Assembly: GCF_028201475.1 (NCBI RefSeq) | Contig: NZ_CP116383.1 | Location: 1,426,001-1,490,000, forward strand | Direction of reading: 5' to 3' | From: Vibrio sp. SCSIO 43137 | Lineage (GTDB): Bacteria; Pseudomonadota; Gammaproteobacteria; Enterobacterales; Vibrionaceae | Length of the DNA stretch: 64,000 bases | Shown: positions 39,801 to 51,083 of the stretch, in pieces | Layout: each line of letters starts with the position of its first letter | Position numbering within the stretch: position 1 is the first letter of the stretch | Program-made: the position numbers and the translations under genes | The notes under the pieces: generated by a model | The model's input: only the letters and a program-made list of their open reading frames with translations | What the model was told of the DNA's origin: nothing | Databases searched by the model: none

Positions 39801-39983
39801 TTAGAAGGTTTCGGTTAACAGTTCTACCAGCTCATTTTCTGTTGTGGGCATTTTAGACAGCTCTACATAAGCAGAAGCTCCCCCTTTCAACATGTATGCG
39901 GTTGTTGTGCCATGATCATGGTGGAACCATTTACCGTTAACACATACATCTGTGTAACATTTAGGGTCTTGTTTTAATTTCAT
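39801..39983 (-). CDS. Hypothetical small protein, 60 aa
   Basis: Not recognised. It starts MKLKQDPKCYTDVCVNGKWF, has a His-rich patch (WFHHDHGTT), two cysteines (C9 and C14) and a C-terminal acidic helix (TTENELVELLTETF). AAGGATG is well placed before the ATG, so it is probably real. An FNR-type site lies 65-78 bases upstream. The Cys/His content could bind metal, but this is speculation. Confidence 0.65.
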   Translation of the reverse strand: MKLKQDPKCYTDVCVNGKWFHHDHGTTTAYMLKGGASAYVELSKMPTTENELVELLTETF

Positions 39984-40047
39984 ATGGTTACATCCTTAAT
40001 CTTTTGTTTACCTGCTTGCAACATATTATGCTTGCGGGATTGAAATG

Positions 40048-40061
40048 TTGATCTAAATCAA
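40048..40061. promoter_or_regulatory. FNR-type box upstream of the 60-aa gene
   Basis: TTGATCTAAATCAA, an exact match to the FNR consensus TTGAT-N4-ATCAA. It is upstream of the 60-aa gene (minus strand) and also 136 bases upstream of the 31-aa membrane protein. A CATAAT at 40025-40030 (minus) could be the -10 element. Confidence 0.7.
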
Positions 40062-40196
40062 TAATAAAATGCTTTTACCTCTAAAGGATTAAGGTTGTTT
40101 GTTAAATTAGTGATAGTGGACGGTTAAATTGTCGCTGCTATTTCCATCAGTTATTCAGCAGCAGACTGCTATTACAATATTAAAACAGGATTAATC

Positions 40197-40292
40197 ATGA
40201 AATTTCTCTGGCTAAAACTTCTGCTTACTGTGTTTGTGTTTGCCGGCTTATTTGTTCTGGTCTACGTTAAGGTAGCCAGCGGTACGGCTTAA
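40197..40292 (+). CDS. Putative single-pass membrane miniprotein, 31 aa
   Basis: A 31-codon reading frame that begins MKFLWLKLLLTVFVFAGL and ends VKVASGTA, so nearly all of it is one hydrophobic helix with a positively charged N-terminus. AGGA is eight bases before the ATG. Its stop overlaps the end of the converging yliI-like gene by four bases. Such mini-membrane proteins often bind respiratory or stress complexes, but no partner can be named. Confidence is moderate because of the short length. Confidence 0.5.
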   Translation: MKFLWLKLLLTVFVFAGLFVLVYVKVASGTA

Positions 40293-41365
40293 AGCGGTAG
40301 TATCCGGTAGATATTTCCTCTGTCAGTACTGAAATAGAGAAAGCCGTCCGGGCTTAGGGCAATATGGCGAATCCGTTGATTGAGATCAGTTGCCAGCCTT
40401 TCCTCCTCCTTAAGAACATTGCTGTCTGAGACAGACACCACGTTAATATGGGTCAGCTTAAGGGCACCGGACAGAAGTTTGCCATCCAGCTGCGGATATT
40501 TAGTTCCGCGGTAAAGAATAAGGCTGCTAGGTGCGATTGAGGGAATATAGACCAGAAGAGGCGACTCTATTCCGGCTTTCTCTTTAAAATCTGAAACATT
40601 GATTGGCCCCCAATACTCTTTTCCGTGTGAAGTCACCGGCCAGCCGTAGTTTGCACCGGGTTTGATTAAGTTGATTTCGTCACCGCCACGGGGGCCGTGT
40701 TCGATGGACCACAACTGTTTTTTTCGTTTGTCATAGAAGATACCTTGCGGATTACGGTGACCAAAACTCCAGATCTCGTCAGGCACTTTTGCATCATCTG
40801 TAAAAGGGTTATCTGCCGGGCTGGTTCCGTCAGCATTAAGGCGAAGAATTGTGCCGGCATGGTTACTTGTGTCCTGACCATTTTCTCTTACTCCGCGGTC
40901 ACCAACGGACATATAGAGGTAGCCCTTATCATCAAAGGTAATTCTGCTGCCAAAGTGACGGCTGGTGTTAGTGGCGGAATCTGTCTGCAATACTTGTTGC
41001 CACTCAATTCGGTTATTTTGACTAAGCTTACCTTTAACAAGGGTAGTAACCGCACCCGGGTTAGTTTTTTTGCTGTAAGTAAGGAACATCTGGCCGGAGC
41101 TGCCGGGTTGCAATTTAATATCCATCAGGCCGCCCTGACCACCGCTATAGACATTGTTCGGTGCATTTAAGCTTTCAGATGTGCCGTTAGTCAGGTTTAG
41201 TCGCTTAAGAGAACCGGATCGTTCTGTCACTATCAGAGTGGAAGCATCTACAAAGTCAAAACCCCATGGTACGCTCAAGCCGGAAAAGACTTTTTGATAT
41301 TGATATTCCTGTGCTGAAACAGAGCTACAGAGTGCAATTAGTGTGGAAACGACAAGCTTTTTCAT
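40289..41365 (-). CDS. yliI: Soluble aldose sugar dehydrogenase, PQQ-dependent (YliI-like)
   Basis: A 358-aa exported beta-propeller protein. The signal peptide MKKLVVSTLIALCSSVSA is cleaved before QEYQYQ. Propeller repeats include GGLMDIKLQPG, SRHFGSRITFDDKGYLYMSVGDRG, WSFGHRNPQGIFYD, LWSIEHGPRGGDEINLIKPGANYGWP and ALSPDGFLYFSTDRGNIYRI. These match Asd/YliI and the PQQ-binding glucose/sorbosone dehydrogenase family. No pqq synthesis genes are in the window, so the cofactor would be acquired. It faces the 31-aa gene and is divergent from the hemerythrin-GGDEF gene. Confidence 0.85.
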   Translation of the reverse strand: MKKLVVSTLIALCSSVSAQEYQYQKVFSGLSVPWGFDFVDASTLIVTERSGSLKRLNLTNGTSESLNAPNNVYSGGQGGLMDIKLQPGSSGQMFLTYSKKTNPGAVTTLVKGKLSQNNRIEWQQVLQTDSATNTSRHFGSRITFDDKGYLYMSVGDRGVRENGQDTSNHAGTILRLNADGTSPADNPFTDDAKVPDEIWSFGHRNPQGIFYDKRKKQLWSIEHGPRGGDEINLIKPGANYGWPVTSHGKEYWGPINVSDFKEKAGIESPLLVYIPSIAPSSLILYRGTKYPQLDGKLLSGALKLTHINVVSVSDSNVLKEEERLATDLNQRIRHIALSPDGFLYFSTDRGNIYRILPL

Positions 41366-41525
41366 GGTTAAGACTCTTTCGCCGGACTATTTTCAATAGA
41401 GTAATTGTAGTTATTTTAGCCAAAATATGCCGGAGTCAAAGTTTAGCTGATTATTTTAGAAAATAATGCATAGCTAATATTGTCATTATATATACTTGAA
41501 ATATCGGCATAATCAGGAAGGCAGA

Positions 41526-42635
41526 ATGAAGTCATTTATTTGGGATAAAAACTTTGAGACCGGAATAAAAGAGGTCGATGAACAGCATCTATATCTGGTT
41601 GAGTTGGTTAACCGCTATGGTGAACTAATTACTGAAAATGACTTTTCCATTGAAGATGCCAAATCTGCCCTGAAAGAGCTCTCCGCTTATACTTCGTACC
41701 ACTTCCGCAATGAAGAGATGATGATGAAGAGAGCAGGTATCTCCCGCCAACATTACGATGAACATTGTGAAACCCACCAGAAGTTTGTCCGTGATATCGA
41801 AGAGTTTGCCGATGCTGTTTCCCACGATAGCGTTAACCTGTCTGCTTCGTTGCGGGACTTCCTTGTTCAGTGGCTGGTTTATCATATTCTCGGCAGTGAT
41901 CAGAATATGGCTCGTCAGGTCAGGGCTATAGAGGCAGGTAAAGATGCAGACACTGCCTTTGAGGATGGTGAGCGTGAACACGATGGTGCCATCGGCCCGC
42001 TGATTAAATCTCTGAAAGGAATGTTTGAGCAGCTATCCCAGCGAAATAAAGAGTTGCTACTTCTTAACCAGTCCCTTGAAGATAAAGTAAAACAGCGTAC
42101 TCAGGAACTCTCTCTGGCCAATGAAAAACTAAAGCAGCTCTCTTACACAGATACCCTTACCCAGTTACCGAATCGCCGTTTTGCGATGAAAGAGATAGCA
42201 AAACAGTGGCAGTATTCGACAAGCAGCGGAGCAGGGCTGATCTGCATGCTTATCGATGTTGATAAGTTTAAGCTGGTCAATGATACCTGCGGCCATGATG
42301 CCGGTGATGAGTTACTGATTGAGATCGCTACCAGATTAAAAGAAAATTTCAGAAAAGAAGACATGGTATGTCGCTTGGGTGGTGATGAGTTTCTGGTAAT
42401 CTGCCCGGAGCTGGATATGCATCAGGGGTTGTTACTGGCGGCAAAAATGCATAATGAGATGCAGAAGATCCGTATGGAGTTTGATGAGTTTTGCTGGCAG
42501 GGCAGTATTAGTGTTGGTGTCAGTAGTATCGGACAAGGCGTAGAAACCGTTGAGCAGTTGATAAAGCTGTCTGATGAGTCCGTTTATCTGGCCAAAAATG
42601 CCGGTAAAAACTGTATCAGGGCGATACAAGAGTAA
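41526..42635 (+). CDS. Bacteriohemerythrin-GGDEF diguanylate cyclase
   Basis: A 369-aa cytoplasmic enzyme making c-di-GMP. An N-terminal hemerythrin domain (1-135) supplies the di-iron ligands H21, H59, E63, H80, H84, H120 and D125. A coiled-coil linker (about 165-205) leads to a GGDEF domain with RLGGDEFLV and an inhibitory I-site RKED five residues upstream. The hemerythrin part suggests oxygen, NO or redox control of cyclase activity. The start at 41526 follows AGGAAGGCAGA and is preferred over an upstream ATG with no ribosome site. Confidence 0.9.
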   Translation: MKSFIWDKNFETGIKEVDEQHLYLVELVNRYGELITENDFSIEDAKSALKELSAYTSYHFRNEEMMMKRAGISRQHYDEHCETHQKFVRDIEEFADAVSHDSVNLSASLRDFLVQWLVYHILGSDQNMARQVRAIEAGKDADTAFEDGEREHDGAIGPLIKSLKGMFEQLSQRNKELLLLNQSLEDKVKQRTQELSLANEKLKQLSYTDTLTQLPNRRFAMKEIAKQWQYSTSSGAGLICMLIDVDKFKLVNDTCGHDAGDELLIEIATRLKENFRKEDMVCRLGGDEFLVICPELDMHQGLLLAAKMHNEMQKIRMEFDEFCWQGSISVGVSSIGQGVETVEQLIKLSDESVYLAKNAGKNCIRAIQE

Positions 42636-42713
42636 TTCTCTCGCCCTTACGTTGACAAACTCTTTTATTGCTATTTATGATGCGCGGTTCAATCAGCATC
42701 CAGATAGAGTGAT

Positions 42714-43760
42714 ATGAGTAAATCTAAGGCAGAAGACGGCCAAAACGCAGATGTCAGGCAAAAGGATACCTCGCGACAGGTTAAAATAACCAAGATCAGT
42801 TCGTCAGGCCTTCACCACAACAACAGGCATAAAGGCCGATATGATCTTCCGGCTCTGATTCGTGCCGTTCCTGAGTTGGAAAAGCATCTGGTTATTACGC
42901 CGCGTGGCGAACAGAGTATTAACTTTTCCGACCCGGTGGCGGTTAAACTGCTCAATAAAGCCCTTCTTGCTAAAGAGTATAAAGTCAGCAACTGGGATAT
43001 TCCTGAGGGCTATCTTTGTCCACCGATCCCCGGCAGGGCAGACTATATTCACCGTCTCTCTGACTTGTTAGTCAAGGACAGTCCCGTTTTAAAAGCCGCC
43101 GCAATAAAGGCGCTGGATATCGGTGTCGGGGCAAACTGTATCTACCCGATAATCGGAGTCACTGAATATGGCTGGCATTATACTGCCAGCGATATTGATC
43201 CAGTCTCGGTAAAGTCAGCACAGGTCATCGCTGAGAATAATGCTGTATTGCAGGGAAACATTCACTGCCGTCTTCAGTCAGAAGCGAGACACTTTTTCCG
43301 CGGAATTATCCGGCCCGATGAGTATTACCATGTCACCACCTGCAACCCGCCTTTTCATAAATCTCTGCAGGAAGCGACTAAAGGGACTGAACGTAAAATC
43401 AGTAACCTGAATGCCAACAGGCAAAAACGTGGCCAGAATAAGGACTTCGGCAAAGAAAAAAGCAAAACCGTTCTTAACTTTGCCGGACAAAAAGCGGAGT
43501 TATGGTGCTCCGGCGGTGAAGAAGCTTTTATCAGAAATCTCGCTCGGGAAAGTGGCCAGTTTAAAGGGCAGGTGCTCTGGTTTAGTACGCTGGTTTCAAA
43601 AAAGGAAAACGTACGCTTTCTGCGTAAAGCACTGGAAAAAGTCGCTGTAGCCGATATCAAAATAGTTGAGATGCAGCAGGGGCAGAAGAAGAGCCGTTTT
43701 GTTTGCTGGAGCTTTATGAACCACTCAGAGCGAAAACAGTGGCTAAAGGAGAGAGGGTAG
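42714..43760 (+). CDS. rlmF: 23S rRNA (adenine(1618)-N(6))-methyltransferase
   Basis: A 348-aa AdoMet enzyme that methylates A1618 of 23S rRNA. The conserved HHNNRHKGRYDLPALI segment, AdoMet site ALDIGVGANCIYPIIGV, DIDPVSV, and catalytic TCNPPFH motif are present, and GPKGQVLWF-like FKGQVLWFSTLVSKKENV follows. It is somewhat longer than the E. coli protein because of an N-terminal charged extension. It is monocistronic, with a strong terminator immediately after the stop. Confidence 0.95.
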   Translation: MSKSKAEDGQNADVRQKDTSRQVKITKISSSGLHHNNRHKGRYDLPALIRAVPELEKHLVITPRGEQSINFSDPVAVKLLNKALLAKEYKVSNWDIPEGYLCPPIPGRADYIHRLSDLLVKDSPVLKAAAIKALDIGVGANCIYPIIGVTEYGWHYTASDIDPVSVKSAQVIAENNAVLQGNIHCRLQSEARHFFRGIIRPDEYYHVTTCNPPFHKSLQEATKGTERKISNLNANRQKRGQNKDFGKEKSKTVLNFAGQKAELWCSGGEEAFIRNLARESGQFKGQVLWFSTLVSKKENVRFLRKALEKVAVADIKIVEMQQGQKKSRFVCWSFMNHSERKQWLKERG

Positions 43761-43780
43761 CGGCGTTAACGTTTCCTCAT

Positions 43781-43808
43781 AAAAAAGCAGGCCTTTGGCC
43801 TGCTTTTT
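43781..43808. terminator. Bidirectional terminator between rlmF and the chemoreceptor
   Basis: Stem GCAGGCC/GGCCTGC with TTT loop, A tract on the left and T tract on the right. Confidence 0.92.
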
Positions 43809-43827
43809 ATCCTTGCTGAGCGAATGC

Positions 43828-45924
43828 TTATACTTTAAATATTGAAACCGCTTTGCTCAGGGAGTCTGAGATTTTGGAAAGCTCTTTACTCAGCACTTCT
43901 GCTTTATCACTCTCTTCAGATACCCGGGTGGCTGAATGGCTTACGTTATTAACAGCATCATTGATTTCACTGGCTACGGCGCTCTGTTCCTCTGAAACTG
44001 TTGCAACCTGATCATTCAGGCTGCCAATGGTGTTCATACTGCTGCTGATAGATTCAAGAGAGTGGCTTACCTCTTCAACCTGAGTCAGGTTAAGTTCGAC
44101 TTTTTCTTTACTCAGTTGCATAGCGCTGACCGCAGTACTGGTGTCGGCTTCCAGATTTTTCAGAATTGCATCGATCTCCTCTGTGGAAGACTGTGTTCTC
44201 ATCGCCAGTGAGCGAACTTCATCGGCTACAACAGCAAAGCCACGGCCCTGATCGCCGGCACGTGCTGCTTCTATTGCCGCGTTCAGGGCGAGCAGGTTAG
44301 TCTGTTCTGCGATGCTCTGAATCACTTCCATCACACTGCAAACCTGTTGGCTACGTTCGCTCAGTACATTCACTACGTCAGTGGTATGGACAACTTCCTC
44401 AGAAAGTTCTCCTGTTACCCGTTTAAGCTGCTCTAACGACTCTTTGCCTGATGTAATGGCGGTGTGGCCCTGAGAGGCGGCATCAGATGCATTGCTGGCA
44501 ATTTCTGCCAGTTCTGAAGAGGTTGAGGCCATCTCACCGGACGCCGTTGCCAGCTGATTTAACTGCTGATGTTGCTGCTCTATTCTTGCACTGTTATCGC
44601 TTGCTCCGGCAGATATACTCTCTGACGCCTGAGACAAGCGGCTGGTGGAGCGGGAGACATCCTGAATCACCGGCTGCATTTTGTTCAGGAAGCTATTACA
44701 AGCTTCAACCAGAGTGCGGGTTTCATCGTTGCTTAATGCTTCTGTCCGCTGAGTCAGGTTACCTGAAGCAACTTCAGAGAGAAGTGATACGGCACGGTGA
44801 ATAGGGGTGACGATTTTTTTCGCCAACAGAGAGGTGATGATCACGCACACCAGAGCAACAGAAATCGCGATAACAAACTGTATATTTCTGCTGGCCTGAT
44901 TTTCCGCAATAATGGTGGCTTCCAGCTGGTTAATATCACTAAATACGACTGCCTCATCAATCTGAATAATGATCTGCCATCCTTGATTAAGTTCGGTAAA
45001 GCGGATTGGGCTTGATGCGGTAATAACCCCATTTTCGATAGAGACCTGAGCCTGATTGTTCCCCAGCAAGGATTGTACTGAGCTGTCTGAAATCTCACTT
45101 CCCGATTGACCATTTATGCTACTACCTAAAACAAAACCGGTTTCGGATAGGATCATAACTTTACCGCTGCCGTCAAATAGAGCAGAGGCCGATTTGGTGG
45201 CAATTTCATTGAGAAACTGGATATCGAGATTCAGGCCGACAACACCAAAAAACTTATCCCGCACAACAATGGGTGCAGAAAGGGAAGTAATCAGTTTATT
45301 GTTACCGTCGCTGGCGGAACGGTGTGGTTTACTAAAGCAGGTCTGTTTGCTCTCCTTAGGGCAGAGATAGTACTCGCCTTTTCTCTCTCCGGAGTTATGC
45401 AGAGACTGATCTTCAAAGTCGTTCAGGGCTATGACTTTCAGCTCACCGCCTTCCATTGTCCAGTAGGGAGAAAAGCGGCCCTGCTTATTATGTCCCTGCT
45501 GATGGCGGAAAATTTTATCTGAACCACCGAGCACGTTAGGCTGCCAGACACTGAAAAAGCCTTCGTAGTCAGGGTTTTTCTCTACGCTGCTGGCCAGCAG
45601 GCCGTTAAGAAGTTGCCTGACCTCCATGGCGCCTATGCTGCCGTTAGCGAGTTCCCGCTTCACAGCTTCAAAACTAAGGGCAAGAGAGCCGACAAACTTT
45701 TGTGCAGAGCTTACTTCCTCGTGCACGGTTCTGGCTATTTTATTACTTTCTGATTTCAGGTTGGCTTCAGTCAACCCGGTAACCAGTGTCTGAGTATTGC
45801 TACGGGTGAGCTCCAGAATATTGTCCGAGCTGACCACCGAGCTAAATACCAGCACCGATGAGACAACAACAGAGCACATTAAAATATAGAGCCCGATACG
45901 GCTTTGAATAGATTTAAGTTTCAT
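43828..45924 (-). CDS. Methyl-accepting chemotaxis protein
   Basis: A 698-aa receptor. The N-terminal membrane segment ([20 protein letters not shown]) is followed by a large periplasmic Cache-like sensor domain (about 40-345) with a [16 protein letters not shown] stretch and two cysteines near 195-205. Then come a second membrane segment ([19 protein letters not shown]), a HAMP region ([22 protein letters not shown]), and the signalling hairpin with [35 protein letters not shown] at the tip. There is no CheR-binding pentapeptide at the end. Ligand unknown. The start at 45924 follows GGAGGATGTA. Confidence 0.92.
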   Translation of the reverse strand: MKLKSIQSRIGLYILMCSVVVSSVLVFSSVVSSDNILELTRSNTQTLVTGLTEANLKSESNKIARTVHEEVSSAQKFVGSLALSFEAVKRELANGSIGAMEVRQLLNGLLASSVEKNPDYEGFFSVWQPNVLGGSDKIFRHQQGHNKQGRFSPYWTMEGGELKVIALNDFEDQSLHNSGERKGEYYLCPKESKQTCFSKPHRSASDGNNKLITSLSAPIVVRDKFFGVVGLNLDIQFLNEIATKSASALFDGSGKVMILSETGFVLGSSINGQSGSEISDSSVQSLLGNNQAQVSIENGVITASSPIRFTELNQGWQIIIQIDEAVVFSDINQLEATIIAENQASRNIQFVIAISVALVCVIITSLLAKKIVTPIHRAVSLLSEVASGNLTQRTEALSNDETRTLVEACNSFLNKMQPVIQDVSRSTSRLSQASESISAGASDNSARIEQQHQQLNQLATASGEMASTSSELAEIASNASDAASQGHTAITSGKESLEQLKRVTGELSEEVVHTTDVVNVLSERSQQVCSVMEVIQSIAEQTNLLALNAAIEAARAGDQGRGFAVVADEVRSLAMRTQSSTEEIDAILKNLEADTSTAVSAMQLSKEKVELNLTQVEEVSHSLESISSSMNTIGSLNDQVATVSEEQSAVASEINDAVNNVSHSATRVSEESDKAEVLSKELSKISDSLSKAVSIFKV

Positions 45925-46197
45925 TACATCCTCCAGCAAGAAGAGCATCAGTCTATCAATTACACCGGGTGCTCACCGTGACAGATCTAACAATAACCAA
46001 AACCGGTTTTGATGTGTTTTGTTATCAGCTCATAATAAAATTTTGTTCCGCAGTTCTACTTAGCAGGTAAAAGATTATTTTATATCTGTTGATCCCGGCC
46101 TTATTAATTGTCTTAGCCTATTTGCACTAATGTACGTAAAAGAACTGAAAAAACTGTATTTTTTTTCGGCAATAAGGCCAATAAACTCATATTCAGA

Positions 46198-46226
46198 TTG
46201 GCATTGACCTTAGGTTTGATTACTAT
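46198..46226 (+). promoter_or_regulatory. Candidate pheS promoter
   Basis: TTGGCA (46198-46203), 17-base spacer, TACTAT (46221-46226). It would start transcription near 46233, about 20 bases before the leader hairpin. Confidence 0.45.
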
Positions 46227-46252
46227 GTACAGCTATTCAAATTATCGTTGTC

Positions 46253-47326
<1,074 letters not shown>

Positions 47327-47343
47327 GACAGAGGTAGTCGAAA

Positions 47344-49731
47344 ATGAAATTCAGTGAATCCTGGCTACGTGAGTGGGTTAATCCTGCTGTTTCCACCGAT
47401 GAACTAACGCATCAGATCACTATGGCTGGTCTGGAAGTTGATGATGTTATCCCGGTAGCGGGCACTTTTACCGGCGTAAAGGTTGGTCAGGTTGTTGAAT
47501 GTGGTCAGCATCCGGACGCCGATAAGCTGAGAGTAACCAAAGTTGATGTTGGCGAAGAAGAGCTGCTAGATATTGTTTGTGGTGCCTCTAACTGCCGTCA
47601 GGGCATCAAGGTAGCGGTTGCTACTGTAGGTGCTGTTCTGCCGGGCGATTTTAAGATCAAGAAAGCCAAGCTTCGTGGTCAGCCTTCTCACGGTATGCTT
47701 TGTTCATTTACCGAACTGGGTATCGATGTTGAGTCTGACGGCATTCTTGAGCTGCCGGAAAGTGCAGAGATCGGTAAAGATTTCAGAGAGTTTCTGGATC
47801 TTAATGATGTAACTGTTGATGTAGACCTGACGGCAAACCGTGCTGATTGCTTCAGTCTGCGTGGCCTTGCCCGTGAAGTTGGTGTACTAAACCGTGCCGA
47901 AGTGACTGAACCCGCTTTTGAAGCCGTAACGGCATCAATTGATGAGACAGTTTCTATCGAAGTTAAGTCTGCTGAGGCGTGTCCCCGCTATCTTGGCCGT
48001 GTGGTTAAGAATGTTAATGTTAAAGCAGAAACACCTATCTGGATGCAGGAGAAACTGCGTCGCTGTGGTATCCGTTCTATCGATCCTGTGGTTGATATTA
48101 CCAACTATGTTCTGCTTGAGCAGGGACAACCAATGCACGCATTCGATCTAAGCAAGATTGAAGGCGGTATTGTTGTTCGTCATGCGGAGCAGGGTGAAAA
48201 ACTGACCCTTCTTGACGGTAACGAAGCAGAACTTAATAGCGATACGCTAATCATCTGTGACCATAACAAGCCACTGGCAATTGGTGGTATTTTTGGTGGT
48301 GAAGGTTCTGGTGTTACAACAGAAACTACAGATGTACTGCTTGAGTGTGCGTTCTTCTCGCCGGATGCGATCCGCGGCCGTGCCCGTAGCTATGGTCTGC
48401 ATACCGATGCTTCTATGCGTTATGAGCGTGGTGTGGATTACTCACGCCAGGCTGAGTGTATGGAACGCGCAACTCAGTTGCTAATCGATATCTGTGGCGG
48501 TGAAGCCGGTCCTGTTGCTGGTTTTGAATCAGAAGCCGATCTGCCTAAAGCGAACACAGTGTCTCTGCGTCGCACTAAGCTGGACGATCTGCTAGGCCAC
48601 CAAATTCCTTCAGAAGATGTCAGTGAAATTCTTACCCGCCTTGGTTGTCAGGTTTCTGAAACTGAGCAGGGCTGGACAGCCGTTTCACCGGCATGGCGTT
48701 TTGATATTGCTATCGAGCAGGATCTGATTGAAGAAGTCGGCCGTATCTATGGTTACGACAACATCCCTAATCAGGCGCCTGTTGCAGCGCTTAATATGAA
48801 CTTACACAAAGAGGTAAACCAGCCTCTGAAACGTGTGCGTGACCTGCTTGTTGACCGTGGTTATCACGAAGCAATTACCTATAGCTTTGTAGAGCCTGAG
48901 CAGCAGAAACTGATTGTGCCTGATGTTGAGCCGCTGATTCTGCCATTCCCGATCTCAGCAGATATGTCTGCAATGCGTCTGGGTCTGATTCAGGGCCTGT
49001 TAAACACAGTGGTTCACAACCAGAAGCGTCAGCAGCCGCGTGTACGTCTGTTTGAATCTGGTTTACGCTTTACTCCTGATGAGCAGGCTGAAAACGGTAT
49101 GCGTCAGGAGCAGATGCTGGCAGGTGTTATTGCCGGTACCAGAAGTGAAGAACACTGGGATATCGAATCTAATACGGTAGATTTCTTCGATCTTAAAGGT
49201 GATCTGGAAGCGGTACTTGAACTGACCGCAAACGAGAAAGCTTATAGCTTTGCTGCTGTTAAACATCCTGCTCTGCACCCGGGTCAGGCTGCCGCTGTAA
49301 TGCTAGATGGCAAGCAGATCGGTGTTATCGGTACCGTTCACCCTGAGCTTGAGCGTGCATTTGGCCTGAATGGCCGTACTATCGTATTTGAGATTGAGTG
49401 GGATGCTATTAATAAGCGTGTACTTCCTGAAGCTGTAGCGGTTTCTAAGTTCCCTGCAAACCGCCGCGATATCGCACTGGTTGTTGATGACTCTGTGAAG
49501 TCCGGTGATGTTGTTGCTGCTTGTCTTGAAGCGGGTGGTGAGTTCCTGACAGATGCTAAACTGTTCGACGTATATGTTGGTAAAGGCGTAGAGGAAGGTA
49601 AGAAGAGCCTTGCTATTGCCCTGACACTGCAATCAGTAGAGCGCACTCTGGAAGAAGCTGATATTGCAGGCGCTGTAGAAGCGATTGTTGCTTCAGTTTC
49701 TGACAAGTTTGGCGCTGCACTGCGTGACTAA
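47344..49731 (+). CDS. pheT: Phenylalanine--tRNA ligase beta subunit
   Basis: A 795-aa subunit that binds tRNA and edits Tyr-tRNA. It begins [18 protein letters not shown], carries an EMAP/OB-like domain ([24 protein letters not shown]) and the B3/B4 editing region ([39 protein letters not shown]), and ends with the ferredoxin-like anticodon domain ([16 protein letters not shown]...[15 protein letters not shown]). Length matches the family. A perfect hairpin with A and T tracts follows, so ihfA is not cotranscribed through it as it is in E. coli. Confidence 0.97.
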   Translation: MKFSESWLREWVNPAVSTDELTHQITMAGLEVDDVIPVAGTFTGVKVGQVVECGQHPDADKLRVTKVDVGEEELLDIVCGASNCRQGIKVAVATVGAVLPGDFKIKKAKLRGQPSHGMLCSFTELGIDVESDGILELPESAEIGKDFREFLDLNDVTVDVDLTANRADCFSLRGLAREVGVLNRAEVTEPAFEAVTASIDETVSIEVKSAEACPRYLGRVVKNVNVKAETPIWMQEKLRRCGIRSIDPVVDITNYVLLEQGQPMHAFDLSKIEGGIVVRHAEQGEKLTLLDGNEAELNSDTLIICDHNKPLAIGGIFGGEGSGVTTETTDVLLECAFFSPDAIRGRARSYGLHTDASMRYERGVDYSRQAECMERATQLLIDICGGEAGPVAGFESEADLPKANTVSLRRTKLDDLLGHQIPSEDVSEILTRLGCQVSETEQGWTAVSPAWRFDIAIEQDLIEEVGRIYGYDNIPNQAPVAALNMNLHKEVNQPLKRVRDLLVDRGYHEAITYSFVEPEQQKLIVPDVEPLILPFPISADMSAMRLGLIQGLLNTVVHNQKRQQPRVRLFESGLRFTPDEQAENGMRQEQMLAGVIAGTRSEEHWDIESNTVDFFDLKGDLEAVLELTANEKAYSFAAVKHPALHPGQAAAVMLDGKQIGVIGTVHPELERAFGLNGRTIVFEIEWDAINKRVLPEAVAVSKFPANRRDIALVVDDSVKSGDVVAACLEAGGEFLTDAKLFDVYVGKGVEEGKKSLAIALTLQSVERTLEEADIAGAVEAIVASVSDKFGAALRD

Positions 49732-49775
49732 GCTTAACGACTAAACTGCGGGCAATCGTCCGCAGATTAGAAAAT

Positions 49776-49802
49776 AAAAAGGGTTCATATGAACCCTTTT
49801 TT
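49776..49802. terminator. Bidirectional terminator between pheT and glgC
   Basis: Palindromic stem GGGTTC/GAACCC around ATAT, with A tract on the left and T tract on the right. Confidence 0.9.
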
Positions 49803-49829
49803 GCTATCTGATTATTTGAAAACCGAAAT

Positions 49830-51083
49830 TTATTTAAACATTTCAGCAGTTACCAGAATAACGCCGTTTTCAGATACGGTGTACTTCTGCTTATCCTCTT
49901 CGAGGTTCTCGCCAATTACGGTGCCTTCAGGAATTTTACATCCTTCGCCGACAATCACCTTGTTAAGGCGGCAGTGCCTGCCGATATCGCTGTTCGGCAG
50001 CAGAATGGAATCTTTGACTTCAGCATAGCTGTGGACAATAACGTCGACTGATACCAGAGAGTGCTCAATTGCCGCACCGGATACAATAGCACCGGCAGCC
50101 AGTACCGAGTCAACCGCATAGCCGCGACGACCTTCATCATTAAAGACAAACTTAACACCGGGGCGCTGCTTCTGATTGGTCAGAATCGGCCAGTAGTGAG
50201 AGTAGAGGTCTAGTTCCGGGTCCGGTGACAGAAGATCCATGCTGGCAGCATAGTACTCATCAAGGTTACCGACATCACGCCAGTATGCAGTTTTACTCGG
50301 GTGACCCTGTTCAGTAAACACATAGCCAAACACTTTATGGCGGCCAAGCAGGCCGGGAATAATGTTATGACCAAAGTCGTGGTTGTAGTCCGGGTCTTCC
50401 AACGCAGCTACAAGTTCTTCTTCCAGCAGATCAGCATTAAAGATATAGATGCCCATAGAGACAAGCGCTTTACTTGAATCATTCGGATCTGGCATCGGGT
50501 TCTCCGGCTTCTCAACGAAGGTCTTTATCTCACCGGTCTCATCAATGCCCATAACCCCGAAAGAAGAGGCTTCTTCAATAGGTTTGTGTATGCAGGCAAC
50601 CGTAACGGCTGCATTGTTTTCCACATGGAAGTTCAGCATACGTGAGTAGTCCATTTTATAGATATGATCACCACCCAGAATCAGAACTTGCTTTGAGTTC
50701 TGTCTGCGAATCATATCCAGATTCTGATAGACAGCATCTGCTGTCCCTCTGTACCAGCTTTCACCTGTTCTTTGTTGTGCCGGTACTATGTTTACCCCTT
50801 CACCCATAGCAGGAGACAAAATTTGCCAGCCAGCTTGTAGGTGATCGATAAGATCCTGAGCCATATACTGAGTTAACACCCCGATACGACGAATCCCTGA
50901 GTTGATACAGTTAGATAACGTAAAATCTATAATACGAAACTTACCGCCAAACGAAACGGCAGGCTTAGCATTATTAATTGTCAGTTCCTTTAATCGAGTT
51001 CCTTTGCCTCCAGCCAGAATTAATGCACTTGTTTCCCTAACAAGTTTGTTGGTATCAGCATGCGAATAGTTGTTACTTGACAT
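49830..51083 (-). CDS. glgC: Glucose-1-phosphate adenylyltransferase
   Basis: A 417-aa enzyme making ADP-glucose for glycogen synthesis. The nucleotide-binding signature ALILAGGKGTRLKELTINNAKPAV, the WYRGTADAVYQNLDMI segment, LILGGDHIYKMDYSRML, and C-terminal hexapeptide-like repeats with SDIGRHCRLNKVIVGEGCKIPEGTVIGEN are present. It is not next to other glg genes. It sits on the opposite strand between pheT and ihfA, two genes that adjoin in E. coli. A CRP-like site lies about 200 bases upstream. Confidence 0.95.
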   Translation of the reverse strand: MSSNNYSHADTNKLVRETSALILAGGKGTRLKELTINNAKPAVSFGGKFRIIDFTLSNCINSGIRRIGVLTQYMAQDLIDHLQAGWQILSPAMGEGVNIVPAQQRTGESWYRGTADAVYQNLDMIRRQNSKQVLILGGDHIYKMDYSRMLNFHVENNAAVTVACIHKPIEEASSFGVMGIDETGEIKTFVEKPENPMPDPNDSSKALVSMGIYIFNADLLEEELVAALEDPDYNHDFGHNIIPGLLGRHKVFGYVFTEQGHPSKTAYWRDVGNLDEYYAASMDLLSPDPELDLYSHYWPILTNQKQRPGVKFVFNDEGRRGYAVDSVLAAGAIVSGAAIEHSLVSVDVIVHSYAEVKDSILLPNSDIGRHCRLNKVIVGEGCKIPEGTVIGENLEEDKQKYTVSENGVILVTAEMFK

